Of a stretch of 12,668 bases of DNA, positions 1 to 6,611 are shown in pieces (position 1 is the first letter of the stretch; every line of letters starts with the position of its first letter). Location: NCBI GenBank assembly GCA_013213985.1, contig JABSSP010000040.1, positions 1 to 12,668 of the forward strand, read 5' to 3'. The notes under the pieces are model-generated. The model saw only the letters and a program-made list of their open reading frames with translations. It was not told where the DNA came from and made no database searches. The stretch is from Candidatus Babelota bacterium (GTDB lineage Bacteria > Babelota > Babeliae > Babelales > Vermiphilaceae). The position numbers and the translations under genes were made by a program.

Positions 1-114
1 GAGGAACTTTTTTCCGATTCACTTGATGGCAAAGAAAAACCTGCGGGTAATTATATTGGGATGATACAACACAACCTCAATGCAATTGTTTCCCAATTAC
101 AGAGGAATCAATGA
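1..114 (+). CDS. C-terminal end of a TroA/ZnuA-family metal-binding protein (partial)
   Basis: Frame 1 is open from the window edge and stops at 112-114. The 37 visible residues begin EELFSDSL and continue with AGNYIGMIQHNLNAIVSQL. This matches the C-terminus of cluster A-I (TroA/PsaA/ZnuA) periplasmic metal-binding lipoproteins, where a LFSD- or LFTD-type motif supplies the aspartate that is the fourth Mn/Zn/Fe ligand, followed by a 'YxxMxxxNxxxI' final helix. The family role is to capture the metal in the periplasm and deliver it to the ABC permease. The ATPase and two permeases of exactly this transporter type lie just downstream on the same strand, which strongly supports the call. The stop overlaps the start of the decayed Nudix gene (ATGA at 111-114). 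The N-terminal three quarters, including the histidine ligands and signal peptide, lie outside the window, so the metal cannot be assigned. Confidence 0.75.
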   Translation, partial: EELFSDSLDGKEKPAGNYIGMIQHNLNAIVSQLQRNQ

Positions 115-540
115 AAATAGAAAATAAAATTTTACGTGTAGGCGTATATGGAATTTTAATTCGCGATAACAAAATACTCATGGCTAAAGAACAATCTGGA
201 TCACGATCAATTTATAATTTTCCAGGTGGTGGAATTGAGTACGACGGGGACTAAGTGATGCACTTATACGAGAATGCCAAGAAGAAATTGGTGCCCAAAT
301 ACATATTAAGGATAGACTATATATTTCCAGCAACCTCTATACAAACCCAGATTTTTCCAATTTTTTGCACATTTAATCTTTATTATACAATTGAGCTAAA
401 AAATGGTCGAATCTGTGAATGGATCAGAGGCTCAATGGTTTCCTCTCGATGCGTTGCCCATTAACAAGATGCTCCCAGCCGACAAAGAATTGGTCACATT
501 TTTAAAACAATACTTAGAAAAACAACAATCAATTACATAA
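111..540 (+). pseudogene. Nudix hydrolase, frameshifted remnant
   Basis: The start codon overlaps the upstream stop. The first 47 residues (111-251) read MKIENKILRVGVYGILIRDN and then NFPGGGIEYDGD, the N-terminal strands and the opening of a Nudix box, before a stop at 252-254. The rest of the box continues in another frame from 251: LSDALIRECQEEIGAQ, which fits the RExxEExG core. The C-terminal part (EAQWFPLDALPINKMLPAD) is in a third frame ending at 538-540. Two or more further shifts near 360-420, around T- and A-runs, are needed to join the pieces. At the first break about four bases seem missing (net -1), removing one residue and altering the first box glutamate. Family members hydrolyse nucleoside diphosphate derivatives; this copy should be inactive. 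It sits inside the metal operon, so it was probably once translationally coupled to the binding protein. Sequencing error is a less likely alternative because several breaks are needed. Confidence 0.75.
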
Positions 541-568
541 AAACCCCAAAACCATAATCAACATAAAT

Positions 569-604
569 AGTATGCGGTGATTTTTTTAAAAATCGGCGTA
601 TACT
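569..604. repeat. 17-bp imperfect inverted repeat upstream of the ATPase gene
   Basis: AGTATGCGGTGATTTTT (569-585) and AAAAATCGGCGTATACT (588-604) pair across a 2-nt loop with one mismatch and two G-T wobbles. It lies between the Nudix remnant and the ATPase gene. No U-run follows the stem, so it is not a clear terminator. It could be an operator-like palindrome or an mRNA stability element inside the operon. Confidence 0.55.
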
Positions 605-651
605 TAAGAGACAATTGTTATTGTCCTTTTCATTCTTTACTCATGTTGATT

Positions 652-1398
652 ATGCCTATTAAACAGTGCGCTCTTGCGATAAATAATCTATATGTGTCTT
701 ACAACAAACAGCCCGTGCTGTGGAATGTTGACGCGCACATTCCGTGTGACATATTGCTTGCCATTGTTGGTCCTAATGGCGCAGGTAAAACAACCTTAGT
801 AAAATCTATTTTAGGGTTAGTCAAACCACTCGCTGGCACCATTAAAATTTTTGGCAAACCGTATCAAGAACACAAACAACAAATTGCCTATATTCCGCAA
901 CGCACATCGGTCGATTGGGATTTTCCGGTCACGGTTTTTGATGTGGTCATGATGGGCAGATACGGGCACATGGGTTGGTTTAAACGACCAACTAAAAATG
1001 ATTACAATAAAGTGTATGAAGCACTTGAGAAAGTTAATCTTTTAAGTCTGTTAAATGAACCTATTGGACATTTGTCGGGCGGACAACAACAGCGCACCTT
1101 TTTAGCACGTGCACTTGCACAAGATGCATGTTTATATTTAATGGACGAACCGTTTATTGGTATTGATATGAAAACTGAAAAAATTGTTGCACAAACACTC
1201 AAAGAATTACGATCATCTGGAAAAACAATTGTTGTTGTGCATCACGATTTGCAAACTGTTCATGAATATTTTGATTGGGCACTTGTTTTAAATGTTGAAC
1301 GCATTGCATGTGGGCCGGTTAATGAAGTCATCACACAACAATATTTACACGCAGCCTATGGCACAGACACTTTAGCAGTTCACACTGCTACACCGTAA
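652..1398 (+). CDS. Metal (Mn/Zn/Fe) ABC transporter ATPase, TroB/MntA type
   Basis: From ATG 652 this is a 248-residue ABC ATPase of normal length. It has an A-loop Tyr17, Walker [10 protein letters not shown] (40-48), a Q-loop in YIPQR (Gln83), signature LSGGQQQR (141-148), Walker B CLYLMDE (160-166) and an H-loop in VVVHHD (about 197). The segment [20 protein letters not shown] is typical of the TroB/MntA/YtgB branch that powers uptake of manganese, zinc or iron. It would work as a dimer on the inner face of the cytoplasmic membrane with the two permeases encoded next. A longer reading from GTG 577 adds a residue block unlike the family and starts inside a hairpin, so ATG 652 (or ATG 643) is preferred; neither has a strong ribosome binding site. 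Only 8 bases separate it from the first permease. Confidence 0.93.
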   Translation: MPIKQCALAINNLYVSYNKQPVLWNVDAHIPCDILLAIVGPNGAGKTTLVKSILGLVKPLAGTIKIFGKPYQEHKQQIAYIPQRTSVDWDFPVTVFDVVMMGRYGHMGWFKRPTKNDYNKVYEALEKVNLLSLLNEPIGHLSGGQQQRTFLARALAQDACLYLMDEPFIGIDMKTEKIVAQTLKELRSSGKTIVVVHHDLQTVHEYFDWALVLNVERIACGPVNEVITQQYLHAAYGTDTLAVHTATP

Positions 1399-1406
1399 AG
1401 CTCATT

Positions 1407-2285
1407 ATGATAATCGATTACACACTACTCACTATTATTTGTGGAACCGCACTGTTAGGATGCACTGCCGGATTACTTGGCATTTTTGTTTTACTACGCA
1501 AACAAAGTTTATTGGGTGACACCATTGCACACGCGGCACTACCAGGTATCGCAATTACATTTTTACTCACGCACAGCAAAAACCCCGCACTCTTACTTTT
1601 AGGTGGATCACTGACGAGTAGTATTGCAATTTGGTTTATGTCATTAATAACACGTAAAACACATTTAAAAAAAGACACGGCAATGGGCATTGTACTTTCA
1701 GTTTTTTTTGGTGCCGGTTTAGTTTTGATGACCATCATTCAAAAAAAACCAATTCCACATCAGTCAATTTTAAATAAATTTTTATTCGGGAACGCATCAA
1801 CATTATTACCGTTCGATTTACTATTAATTGGCGGCGTATCAATCCTTTTTACGTTTATTTTATTGTATTTATGGAAACCATTTAAACTAATTAGCTTTGA
1901 CCCGCACTTTGCACACTCCATTGGCTACTACCCAGAAAGAGCACAATTTATTTTAACGACACTCGTAATAATTACTGTTGTTTTAGGTTTACAAACAGTT
2001 GGTGTTATTTTAATGAGCACCATGCTGATTGCACCTGCTGCTGCTGCACGTCAATGGACAACCCGCATCGAACAAATGGCACCACTTGCCGCATTATTAG
2101 GAACCATTGCTGCAGTTGCTGGCTCGTTAATGAGCAGTACGGTTGCACAACTACCAACCGGTCCAGTCATTGTAGTAATTTTAACATCGTTTGTTTTTAT
2201 ATCATTGGTATTCGCACCACAAAATCAAAAACGGTTTGCAAAGAAATTTCGCATCAACATACAAAAAGAAAAAGCAGCACCATGA
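1407..2285 (+). CDS. Metal ABC transporter permease, TroC type
   Basis: This 292-residue, highly hydrophobic protein has about eight predicted membrane segments. The N-terminus (GCTAGLLGIFVLLRKQSLLGD, then HAALPGIAI) and the motif FDPHFAHSIG near residue 165 are characteristic of the ABC-3 family (TroC/TroD/MntB/ZnuB). The DPxFA motif lies in the cytoplasmic loop that couples to the ATPase. The protein should form half of the membrane channel that receives metal from the binding protein. The start ATG 1407 follows the ATPase stop by 8 bases. Its stop overlaps the start of the second permease (ATGA, 2282-2285), so the two are translationally coupled. The short charged tail (QNQKRFAKKFRINIQ) is likely cytoplasmic. 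Metal specificity cannot be read from the sequence. Confidence 0.92.
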   Translation: MIIDYTLLTIICGTALLGCTAGLLGIFVLLRKQSLLGDTIAHAALPGIAITFLLTHSKNPALLLLGGSLTSSIAIWFMSLITRKTHLKKDTAMGIVLSVFFGAGLVLMTIIQKKPIPHQSILNKFLFGNASTLLPFDLLLIGGVSILFTFILLYLWKPFKLISFDPHFAHSIGYYPERAQFILTTLVIITVVLGLQTVGVILMSTMLIAPAAAARQWTTRIEQMAPLAALLGTIAAVAGSLMSSTVAQLPTGPVIVVILTSFVFISLVFAPQNQKRFAKKFRINIQKEKAAP

Positions 2286-3346
2286 ATATGTTACAATGCT
2301 GCATCATTCTTACTGCGTGTCTTGCGTCAGTTGCCGCTGCGCTCCCTGGAACCTTTTTAGTATTGCGCGGGATGGCTTTAATGAGTGACGCAATCAGCCA
2401 TGCAATTTTGCCCGGCATTGTGATTATGTTTTTGTTAACTCACAAACTTGAATCACCACTTTTAATTGTTGGCGCATCAATTGCAGGGATGCTCACCGTT
2501 GTTTTAACTGAAAGTTTAATTCAAACAAAACGGATAAAAAAAGATGCCGCTATTGGATTAATTTTTCCTCTCTTTTTTTCTACCGGTGTTATTTTAATTA
2601 GTTTATTTGCACGCAATGTACACCTTGACGTTGACATGGTTTTACTTGGAGAAATTGCCTTTACGCTGTTTGATCACTTAATTATCAATGGCTTTAATTA
2701 CGGGCCCTATGCACTCTGGAGCATGGGAACCATCGCCCTGTTAAATTGTATTTTGGTTTTCGTTTTATATAAAGAATTAAAAGTAACAACCTTTGACCCG
2801 CATTTCGCACACTCAATTGGTTTTTCCCCTTCACTGTTGCATTATGGCATTATGCTTGTAACAAGTATTACTGCGGTAGGCGCGTTTGATATTGTTGGCT
2901 CAATCGTAGTCGTTGCACTTATGATTGCTCCACCAGCAACTGCGTATTTATTGACAAAACAATTACACCACATGATTGGCTTGACTCTTTTTATTGCAGT
3001 AATTTCATCAATCAACGGATATCTGGCCGCAGCATTGTTTGACGTTTCTATTGCAGGATCAATTGCAATAGCCAACGGTGTAATTTTCTTACTCGCACTG
3101 TTGTTTGCTCCCGCAAAAGGAATTTTGTACAAAATTATATTTTCAAGAAAAGAAAATTTAGAGACTGCGCAAACTATTTTATGTTGCTATCTCAATAAAA
3201 AAAAACAGCACACTAAAATAGGTGTGCCACTTTCAACTATTGCGCAAGAATTGGGATGGAATAAAAACTATGCTCAGAGAGTTATCAATCACTCTTTGAA
3301 CAATAAAACGATTAGCAACATCAACAACACATTTTTAAAAGCATAA
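2282..3346 (+). CDS. Metal ABC transporter permease, TroD type, with C-terminal winged-helix-like tail
   Basis: Read from ATG 2282, which overlaps the previous stop, the protein has 354 residues. A longer in-frame opening from 2054 is rejected because it runs back through the first permease in another frame. Residues 1 to about 285 are an ABC-3 permease: LPGTFLVLRGMALMSDAISH near the N-terminus and FDPHFAHSIG near residue 170. The membrane part is about 60 residues shorter than the whole chain. The tail after FSRKENLETAQ is soluble and reads like a helix-turn-helix or winged helix: STIAQELGWNKNYAQRVINH looks like a recognition-helix unit. TroD-like permeases in some Firmicutes and spirochaetes carry comparable tails, and chlamydial YtgCR fuses a permease to a DtxR-like repressor. 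The tail may therefore sense metal or bind DNA, or simply be structural; the function is inferred. Confidence 0.88.
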   Translation: MNMLQCCIILTACLASVAAALPGTFLVLRGMALMSDAISHAILPGIVIMFLLTHKLESPLLIVGASIAGMLTVVLTESLIQTKRIKKDAAIGLIFPLFFSTGVILISLFARNVHLDVDMVLLGEIAFTLFDHLIINGFNYGPYALWSMGTIALLNCILVFVLYKELKVTTFDPHFAHSIGFSPSLLHYGIMLVTSITAVGAFDIVGSIVVVALMIAPPATAYLLTKQLHHMIGLTLFIAVISSINGYLAAALFDVSIAGSIAIANGVIFLLALLFAPAKGILYKIIFSRKENLETAQTILCCYLNKKKQHTKIGVPLSTIAQELGWNKNYAQRVINHSLNNKTISNINNTFLKA

Positions 3347-3442
3347 AAAGAGGAGCGCTTTCGCGTCCCCTTCATTTGAATTCAATTTTTGATTTATATC
3401 TTGAATGCAATTAATATCACTGATATTGTTCCGTATTTATTG

Positions 3443-4243
3443 TTAATTGTTGTCGTGAAACATTTCAATCATTGCATCACATTGCGCAGCATTCAATTGC
3501 CCAAATGCATTTCTTCTTTCAACTAATATATCAAGAGGCGCCTTACCTTGTGCATCTTTTGAACCATTAAGAAATCTAACAGTCGTTAACCGAGCAAATG
3601 CATAAAATTTAGAAAAAGGACTCAAGCGCGATAAACATGGAGAAGGAGACCTTCCTCCCTTGTCTACCAAACGCTTTATTCTTCTTGCCCACGTATCAGC
3701 TTGATAATCCAAAAGAGCCTCCATGCTTTGGAGACGACCGTAAGATGCCACCTTATGAAATACGGTGCTTTTGTTATTATTCGTAGAGAGCACGTCAACA
3801 CGGTACTTAAGAAGTTCTTTGAGGACATCCGGGTTACTCTGGGCATAATGCACCGGTGTGTTGCCTTGCTCATCTTTAGCATTGGGATTAACGCCATTTC
3901 TTATCAAAACATTAAGCATTGCCAAGCGATTTTCAACAGAGAGTTCAGCATCAGAGGCCAAAAGGGTCTGCAGAGCATTTTGACGATATTCATTGGTACA
4001 ATTTTTATTAACATCCCGTTGTCTAAGATAATAAGACACCCCTCTAATCTGAACTTCTTGTTTAACCCGATCTTGTAATTCTCCCATTTCTACAGCATCC
4101 AGAAATCCTGCTTCATTGTCGGTCAAATCAGTGTCTTCAACTTCTGATTCATACTTTGTATCAGAATTATCGTTTACATTCACCTGAGAGCAAAAAGAAC
4201 TAACAGGTAAAAAAATAAGGGATAAAAATAGTATTTTTTTCAT
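3443..4243 (-). CDS. Secreted ankyrin-repeat protein
   Basis: Reading begins at ATG 4241-4243, preceded by GAGG six bases upstream. An ATG 12 codons earlier is rejected because it leaves the signal peptide internal and lies almost at the predicted transcription start. The 266-residue protein opens with a signal peptide (MKKILFLSLIFLPVSSFCSQ), then an acidic linker. Ankyrin repeats follow around residues 115-185: MLNVLIRNGVNPNAKDEQGN plus TPVHYAQ is a clear repeat, followed by two degenerate ones (LLKYRVDVLSTNNNKSTVFH and MEALLDYQAD). The C-terminus (APLDILVERRN) resembles another partial repeat. Exported ankyrin proteins are common in protist- and animal-associated bacteria and usually bind host or envelope proteins. 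Whether this one leaves the periplasm is not visible. It is convergent with the metal operon and has its own promoter. Confidence 0.82.
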   Translation of the reverse strand: MKKILFLSLIFLPVSSFCSQVNVNDNSDTKYESEVEDTDLTDNEAGFLDAVEMGELQDRVKQEVQIRGVSYYLRQRDVNKNCTNEYRQNALQTLLASDAELSVENRLAMLNVLIRNGVNPNAKDEQGNTPVHYAQSNPDVLKELLKYRVDVLSTNNNKSTVFHKVASYGRLQSMEALLDYQADTWARRIKRLVDKGGRSPSPCLSRLSPFSKFYAFARLTTVRFLNGSKDAQGKAPLDILVERRNAFGQLNAAQCDAMIEMFHDNN

Positions 4244-4288
4244 TATAACCTCATTGTTTAAGTTAAGAAATTTATTCATATCTCTTCC

Positions 4289-4317
4289 ATTTTACCATGT
4301 TTTCTATTTGAAATCAA
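4289..4317 (-). promoter_or_regulatory. Sigma-70-type promoter for the ankyrin gene
   Basis: On the minus strand TTGATT (4312-4317) and TAAAAT (4289-4294) are separated by exactly 17 bases. They match the -35 consensus at 4 of 6 and the -10 at 5 of 6 positions. Transcription would start near 4282, about 40 bases before the chosen start codon. Confidence 0.5.
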
Positions 4318-4421
4318 ATGGTCGTAGAAGTTCTCTTCCTTCCTGAACATAACTTGCTCATTGTTCCTCATATGGTATCGTAAAATTAAATTTACAATTC
4401 TTTAGCAATGGAGATGTGCAC

Positions 4422-5513
4422 ATGGCTGAACCAGGCCCCAAGCCCACTTATCATGTTTTTTCAGGAAAAATTTATATTTTTCATGCATTCAATGTTGGTT
4501 CTGAAATTGATTTAGAAAAAGTAAAATCATTGCCATCTATTATTTCACAACCACTGGAGTTGCCAAAATATTTTAGAAAATATCATGTTCCACTGGCCAT
4601 TGACTTGCCGCATCCACACACAAGTTCACGAAATATGAGCGTAAAATTATATGACTTTGGTGCACTTTCTTTAACCTATAAAATTCCTTTTGAAGATACA
4701 CTTGAAAATATGCGTAAACAATTAGAAAAAATGGAAAATCAATACAAAGAACAAAGTGTTGAAGACGCACAATCGGTATTCAGACAAACTAGAAAGCACA
4801 TCACACATCCGAACTTTTTTAATACCACATCCTCTTATTTAGTTATTCAAGTTGACGATGAACCAAAAAAATTTAGCGGCACTGAACTAAAAAAACAATA
4901 CGGTGGACTCATTGCATCAGCGATCCGTTTTGAAACTGAAACACTTTCTGAATTACAAAAAAATGAAATTTTAGAAGACTCAATTGGCTACTTCCGCGGA
5001 GACTTGGTTGTTATCGACGATGAATCGGCATTTGTCTATGATCCTGAATATGAAGAAATGTTAAGCTTCTTTGAATTTGCAAATATTCAGTTACTTGAAC
5101 TACAATACTTTAGCAGTGTTCTTGATCAACAACTAAATATGATTTATAAAGGCAAGCAACGTAAGTTATCATGGCGACGTTTCTTACCATTTGCGAGCAT
5201 GTACGTTAAAGATCCCGTTGAAGAATTAGGGCGCCTTAAGGTTGATATTTCAGTTATTACCGAACGGTTAGAAAACACCATTCGTCTTGCGGGTGAACCC
5301 TATTTTTCAGAGCTCTATGATTTATTAGAAGAAAAACTTGATCTCAAAGGCTGGCGCGAAAGTATCGATAAACAACTCGACATTATTTTAGACATCAGAT
5401 CTGTCTTGCAACATAAAGTTGATTCAATACGAGAAGACTTGCTGACTGTTTTGATTATTATTTTAATTTTTATTGAGTTGTTGGTTGCGTTGCTGCATTA
5501 TTTCAAAGGTTAG
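4422..5513 (+). CDS. C-terminally membrane-anchored protein, RMD1/DUF155-like
   Basis: ATG 4422 is preceded by GGAG (4410-4413) at 8 bases; a GTG two codons earlier is too close to that site. The 363-residue product has no signal peptide. It has an N-terminal mixed region containing YDFGALSLTYKIP, then mostly helical, charged sequence with LIASAIRFETETLSELQKNE and a long helix-rich stretch (residues about 215-335). One C-terminal membrane helix (LLTVLIIILIFIELLVALLH) ends five residues before the stop. This order, with a 'YDFG' strand, an alpha-helical middle and a terminal membrane segment after an LxxR-type coiled coil, is that of RMD1/Sif2 (DUF155) proteins known from mitochondria and some bacteria. 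The match rests on architecture and a few motifs, so the family is tentative and the function unknown. Predicted topology puts the bulk in the cytoplasm, anchored to the inner membrane. Confidence 0.72.
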   Translation: MAEPGPKPTYHVFSGKIYIFHAFNVGSEIDLEKVKSLPSIISQPLELPKYFRKYHVPLAIDLPHPHTSSRNMSVKLYDFGALSLTYKIPFEDTLENMRKQLEKMENQYKEQSVEDAQSVFRQTRKHITHPNFFNTTSSYLVIQVDDEPKKFSGTELKKQYGGLIASAIRFETETLSELQKNEILEDSIGYFRGDLVVIDDESAFVYDPEYEEMLSFFEFANIQLLELQYFSSVLDQQLNMIYKGKQRKLSWRRFLPFASMYVKDPVEELGRLKVDISVITERLENTIRLAGEPYFSELYDLLEEKLDLKGWRESIDKQLDIILDIRSVLQHKVDSIREDLLTVLIIILIFIELLVALLHYFKG

Positions 5514-5517
5514 TTTT

Positions 5518-5569
5518 CTGCCCTACGCGGGCAGAGTACGCAAGATATTTTACTCGTCTAAAATATCTT
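5518..5569. repeat. Two adjacent perfect hairpins after the RMD1-like gene
   Basis: CTGCCC (5518-5523) pairs with GGGCAG (5529-5534) across TACGC. AAGATATTTTA (5542-5552) pairs perfectly with TAAAATATCTT (5559-5569) across CTCGTC. Neither is followed by a T-run, so they are poor intrinsic terminators for the upstream gene. They open a longer hairpin-rich block. Confidence 0.7.
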
Positions 5570-5780
5570 AACTAAAACGACGCCAACAAGGTGTTGGATC
5601 CTTTCTCCCGCGTCGATAATGACCACACGTCCTATCGGACTTCGGGTCACCGGCGACGCTACCGGCCTTTTACATTATAAAAATTAACCTATCGCATCCT
5701 GCCTGTCCGATGACCTGTCCGTCGAAGCCTTGGCGAAGTCGGAAGCCTCGGCTAATAAGGAATGGCCAACAAACAAAAAC
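5570..5780. repeat. GC-richer non-coding mosaic of hairpins and short tandem repeats
   Basis: No gene is seen between 5514 and 5836. The stretch has nested stems: CGACGC (5578-5583) with GCGTCG (5610-5615), enclosing CCAAC-AAGGT-GTTGG (5583-5597). GTCC-TATC-GGAC lies at 5629-5640, and paired CCGG blocks occur near 5650-5670. A 12-bp direct repeat CCTGTCCG(A/T)(T/C)GA occupies 5702-5713 and 5714-5725. It is followed by an 18-bp imperfect tandem repeat (AAGCCT-GGC core) at 5725-5742 and 5743-5760. Its base composition is clearly richer in G+C than the neighbouring genes. This is typical of dispersed extragenic repeat elements; an uncharacterised structured RNA is the alternative. Confidence 0.55.
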
Positions 5781-5783
5781 ATA

Positions 5784-5813
5784 ACAAAAAATCCCCGCTC
5801 AAAAAAAGCGGGG
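5784..5813 (-). terminator. Intrinsic terminator of the lipoprotein SpeD-like gene
   Basis: CCCCGCT (5793-5799) and AGCGGGG (5807-5813) form a perfect 7-bp stem with a 7-nt loop. On the minus strand the stem is followed by ATTTTTTG. It lies about 23 bases beyond the stop of the minus-strand gene. Confidence 0.75.
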
Positions 5814-5836
5814 TCAAAAAATTAAATCAAAAAATA

Positions 5837-6340
5837 TTAGTAACGAATACAAACACTCACTGAAACATCATCAGATTCAAACCATTTTTTGGTAAATTTA
5901 ATTACTTTGTATGGATCATAAAATTTGCAGCTAAACAGATCAAAGAACATTCTGTCGTCTGCCCAATGCGCAGAAATACAAGATGTTTCAATAAGTTGAA
6001 TCATTGTGTAGCCTTGAATTTCGTCTGTACCAAACCACGGAATGTCGGGAGCACCATAACGATTCATATCAATGAGTTCACACAACTCAATAACAAATTG
6101 TTTAATATACTCTTCATTTTCCTTTGATTGATTCATTATTTTTTTGCATCCATGTAAATCAATAGTGGTACATAAACCCCACGCCTGTTCCTGATTGAAT
6201 GCATCAAGAATAACTTCTACTGGTTCCCCTGCAAAAGGCCTTTTTAAATCAGTTGGTTTCTTTTCAGTTCTTGTCATACAAGAAGTAAGCAAAACAAGTG
6301 ATAAAGCAAAACGTACACAAACAGTTGGCAAACTACGCAT
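5837..6340 (-). CDS. Lipoprotein SpeD-like pyruvoyl decarboxylase homologue, divergent active site
   Basis: The start at 6338-6340 follows GAGG by 7 bases. The 167-residue product has a lipoprotein signal: hydrophobic residues 11-18 and lipobox LTSC with lipidation at Cys21. From residue 55 it aligns to S-adenosylmethionine decarboxylase: GLCTTIDLHGC (55-65) matches the first strand. GYTMIQLIETSCISAHW (110-126) aligns without gaps to the pyruvoyl-forming block, placing Ser120, His125 and Cys138 at the positions of Thermotoga SpeD Ser63, His68 and Cys83. Glu62 is replaced by Thr119 and His64 by Cys121. The WPE segment is absent and that loop is two residues shorter. 'LIETS-IS-H' SpeD homologues form a branch distinct from true SpeD. 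Some divergent SpeD homologues in bacteria and phages are known to decarboxylate ornithine or arginine instead. That activity is plausible here but unproven. It is divergent from a canonical-type SpeD gene. Confidence 0.8.
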   Translation of the reverse strand: MRSLPTVCVRFALSLVLLTSCMTRTEKKPTDLKRPFAGEPVEVILDAFNQEQAWGLCTTIDLHGCKKIMNQSKENEEYIKQFVIELCELIDMNRYGAPDIPWFGTDEIQGYTMIQLIETSCISAHWADDRMFFDLFSCKFYDPYKVIKFTKKWFESDDVSVSVCIRY

Positions 6341-6611
6341 AATATATCCTCAAGGTAAGGTAGTTTATAATGAAAAAAAACACATGATGAAAAAGATTTT
6401 TTTGTGCATCCCTAAAAAATCTTCGTCTCTGCTTATTGTACAGATAATAATTGTTTTTTCAAGAAATAAAACATCATGATTCTAAAAAAAAACAACTGGC
6501 CATAAGTTTTTTTTGTGGTAATATTGAAACTCAGCAAACTTTTAATTTAAAAGGGTGCGTATATGTAAAAAACATTCGGTTAACAACACAGTAAAATATG
6601 GAACATGGGTT

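Noticed and set aside
255..464. 69-residue reading frame starting at GTG 255
   Set aside because: Most of it is the wrong frame of the decayed Nudix gene, and there is no start signal.
2054..2281. Long N-terminal extension of the second permease
   Set aside because: It runs out of frame through the coding sequence of the first permease, and ATG 2282 in the ATGA overlap gives the family's normal N-terminus.
3347..3440. Possible terminator (GCG-CTTT-CGC core at about 3355-3365) and a 6-bp AATATC/GATATT stem between the convergent genes
   Set aside because: The stems are short and mismatched and lack a T-run on either strand.
5518..5569. Intrinsic terminator for the RMD1-like gene
   Set aside because: The hairpins are perfect but no T-run follows either one on the plus strand.
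6384..6479. 31-residue peptide beginning MMKKIF in the speD divergent gap
   Set aside because: It has no ribosome binding site and a poor signal-like composition, and it lies in AT-rich promoter DNA.
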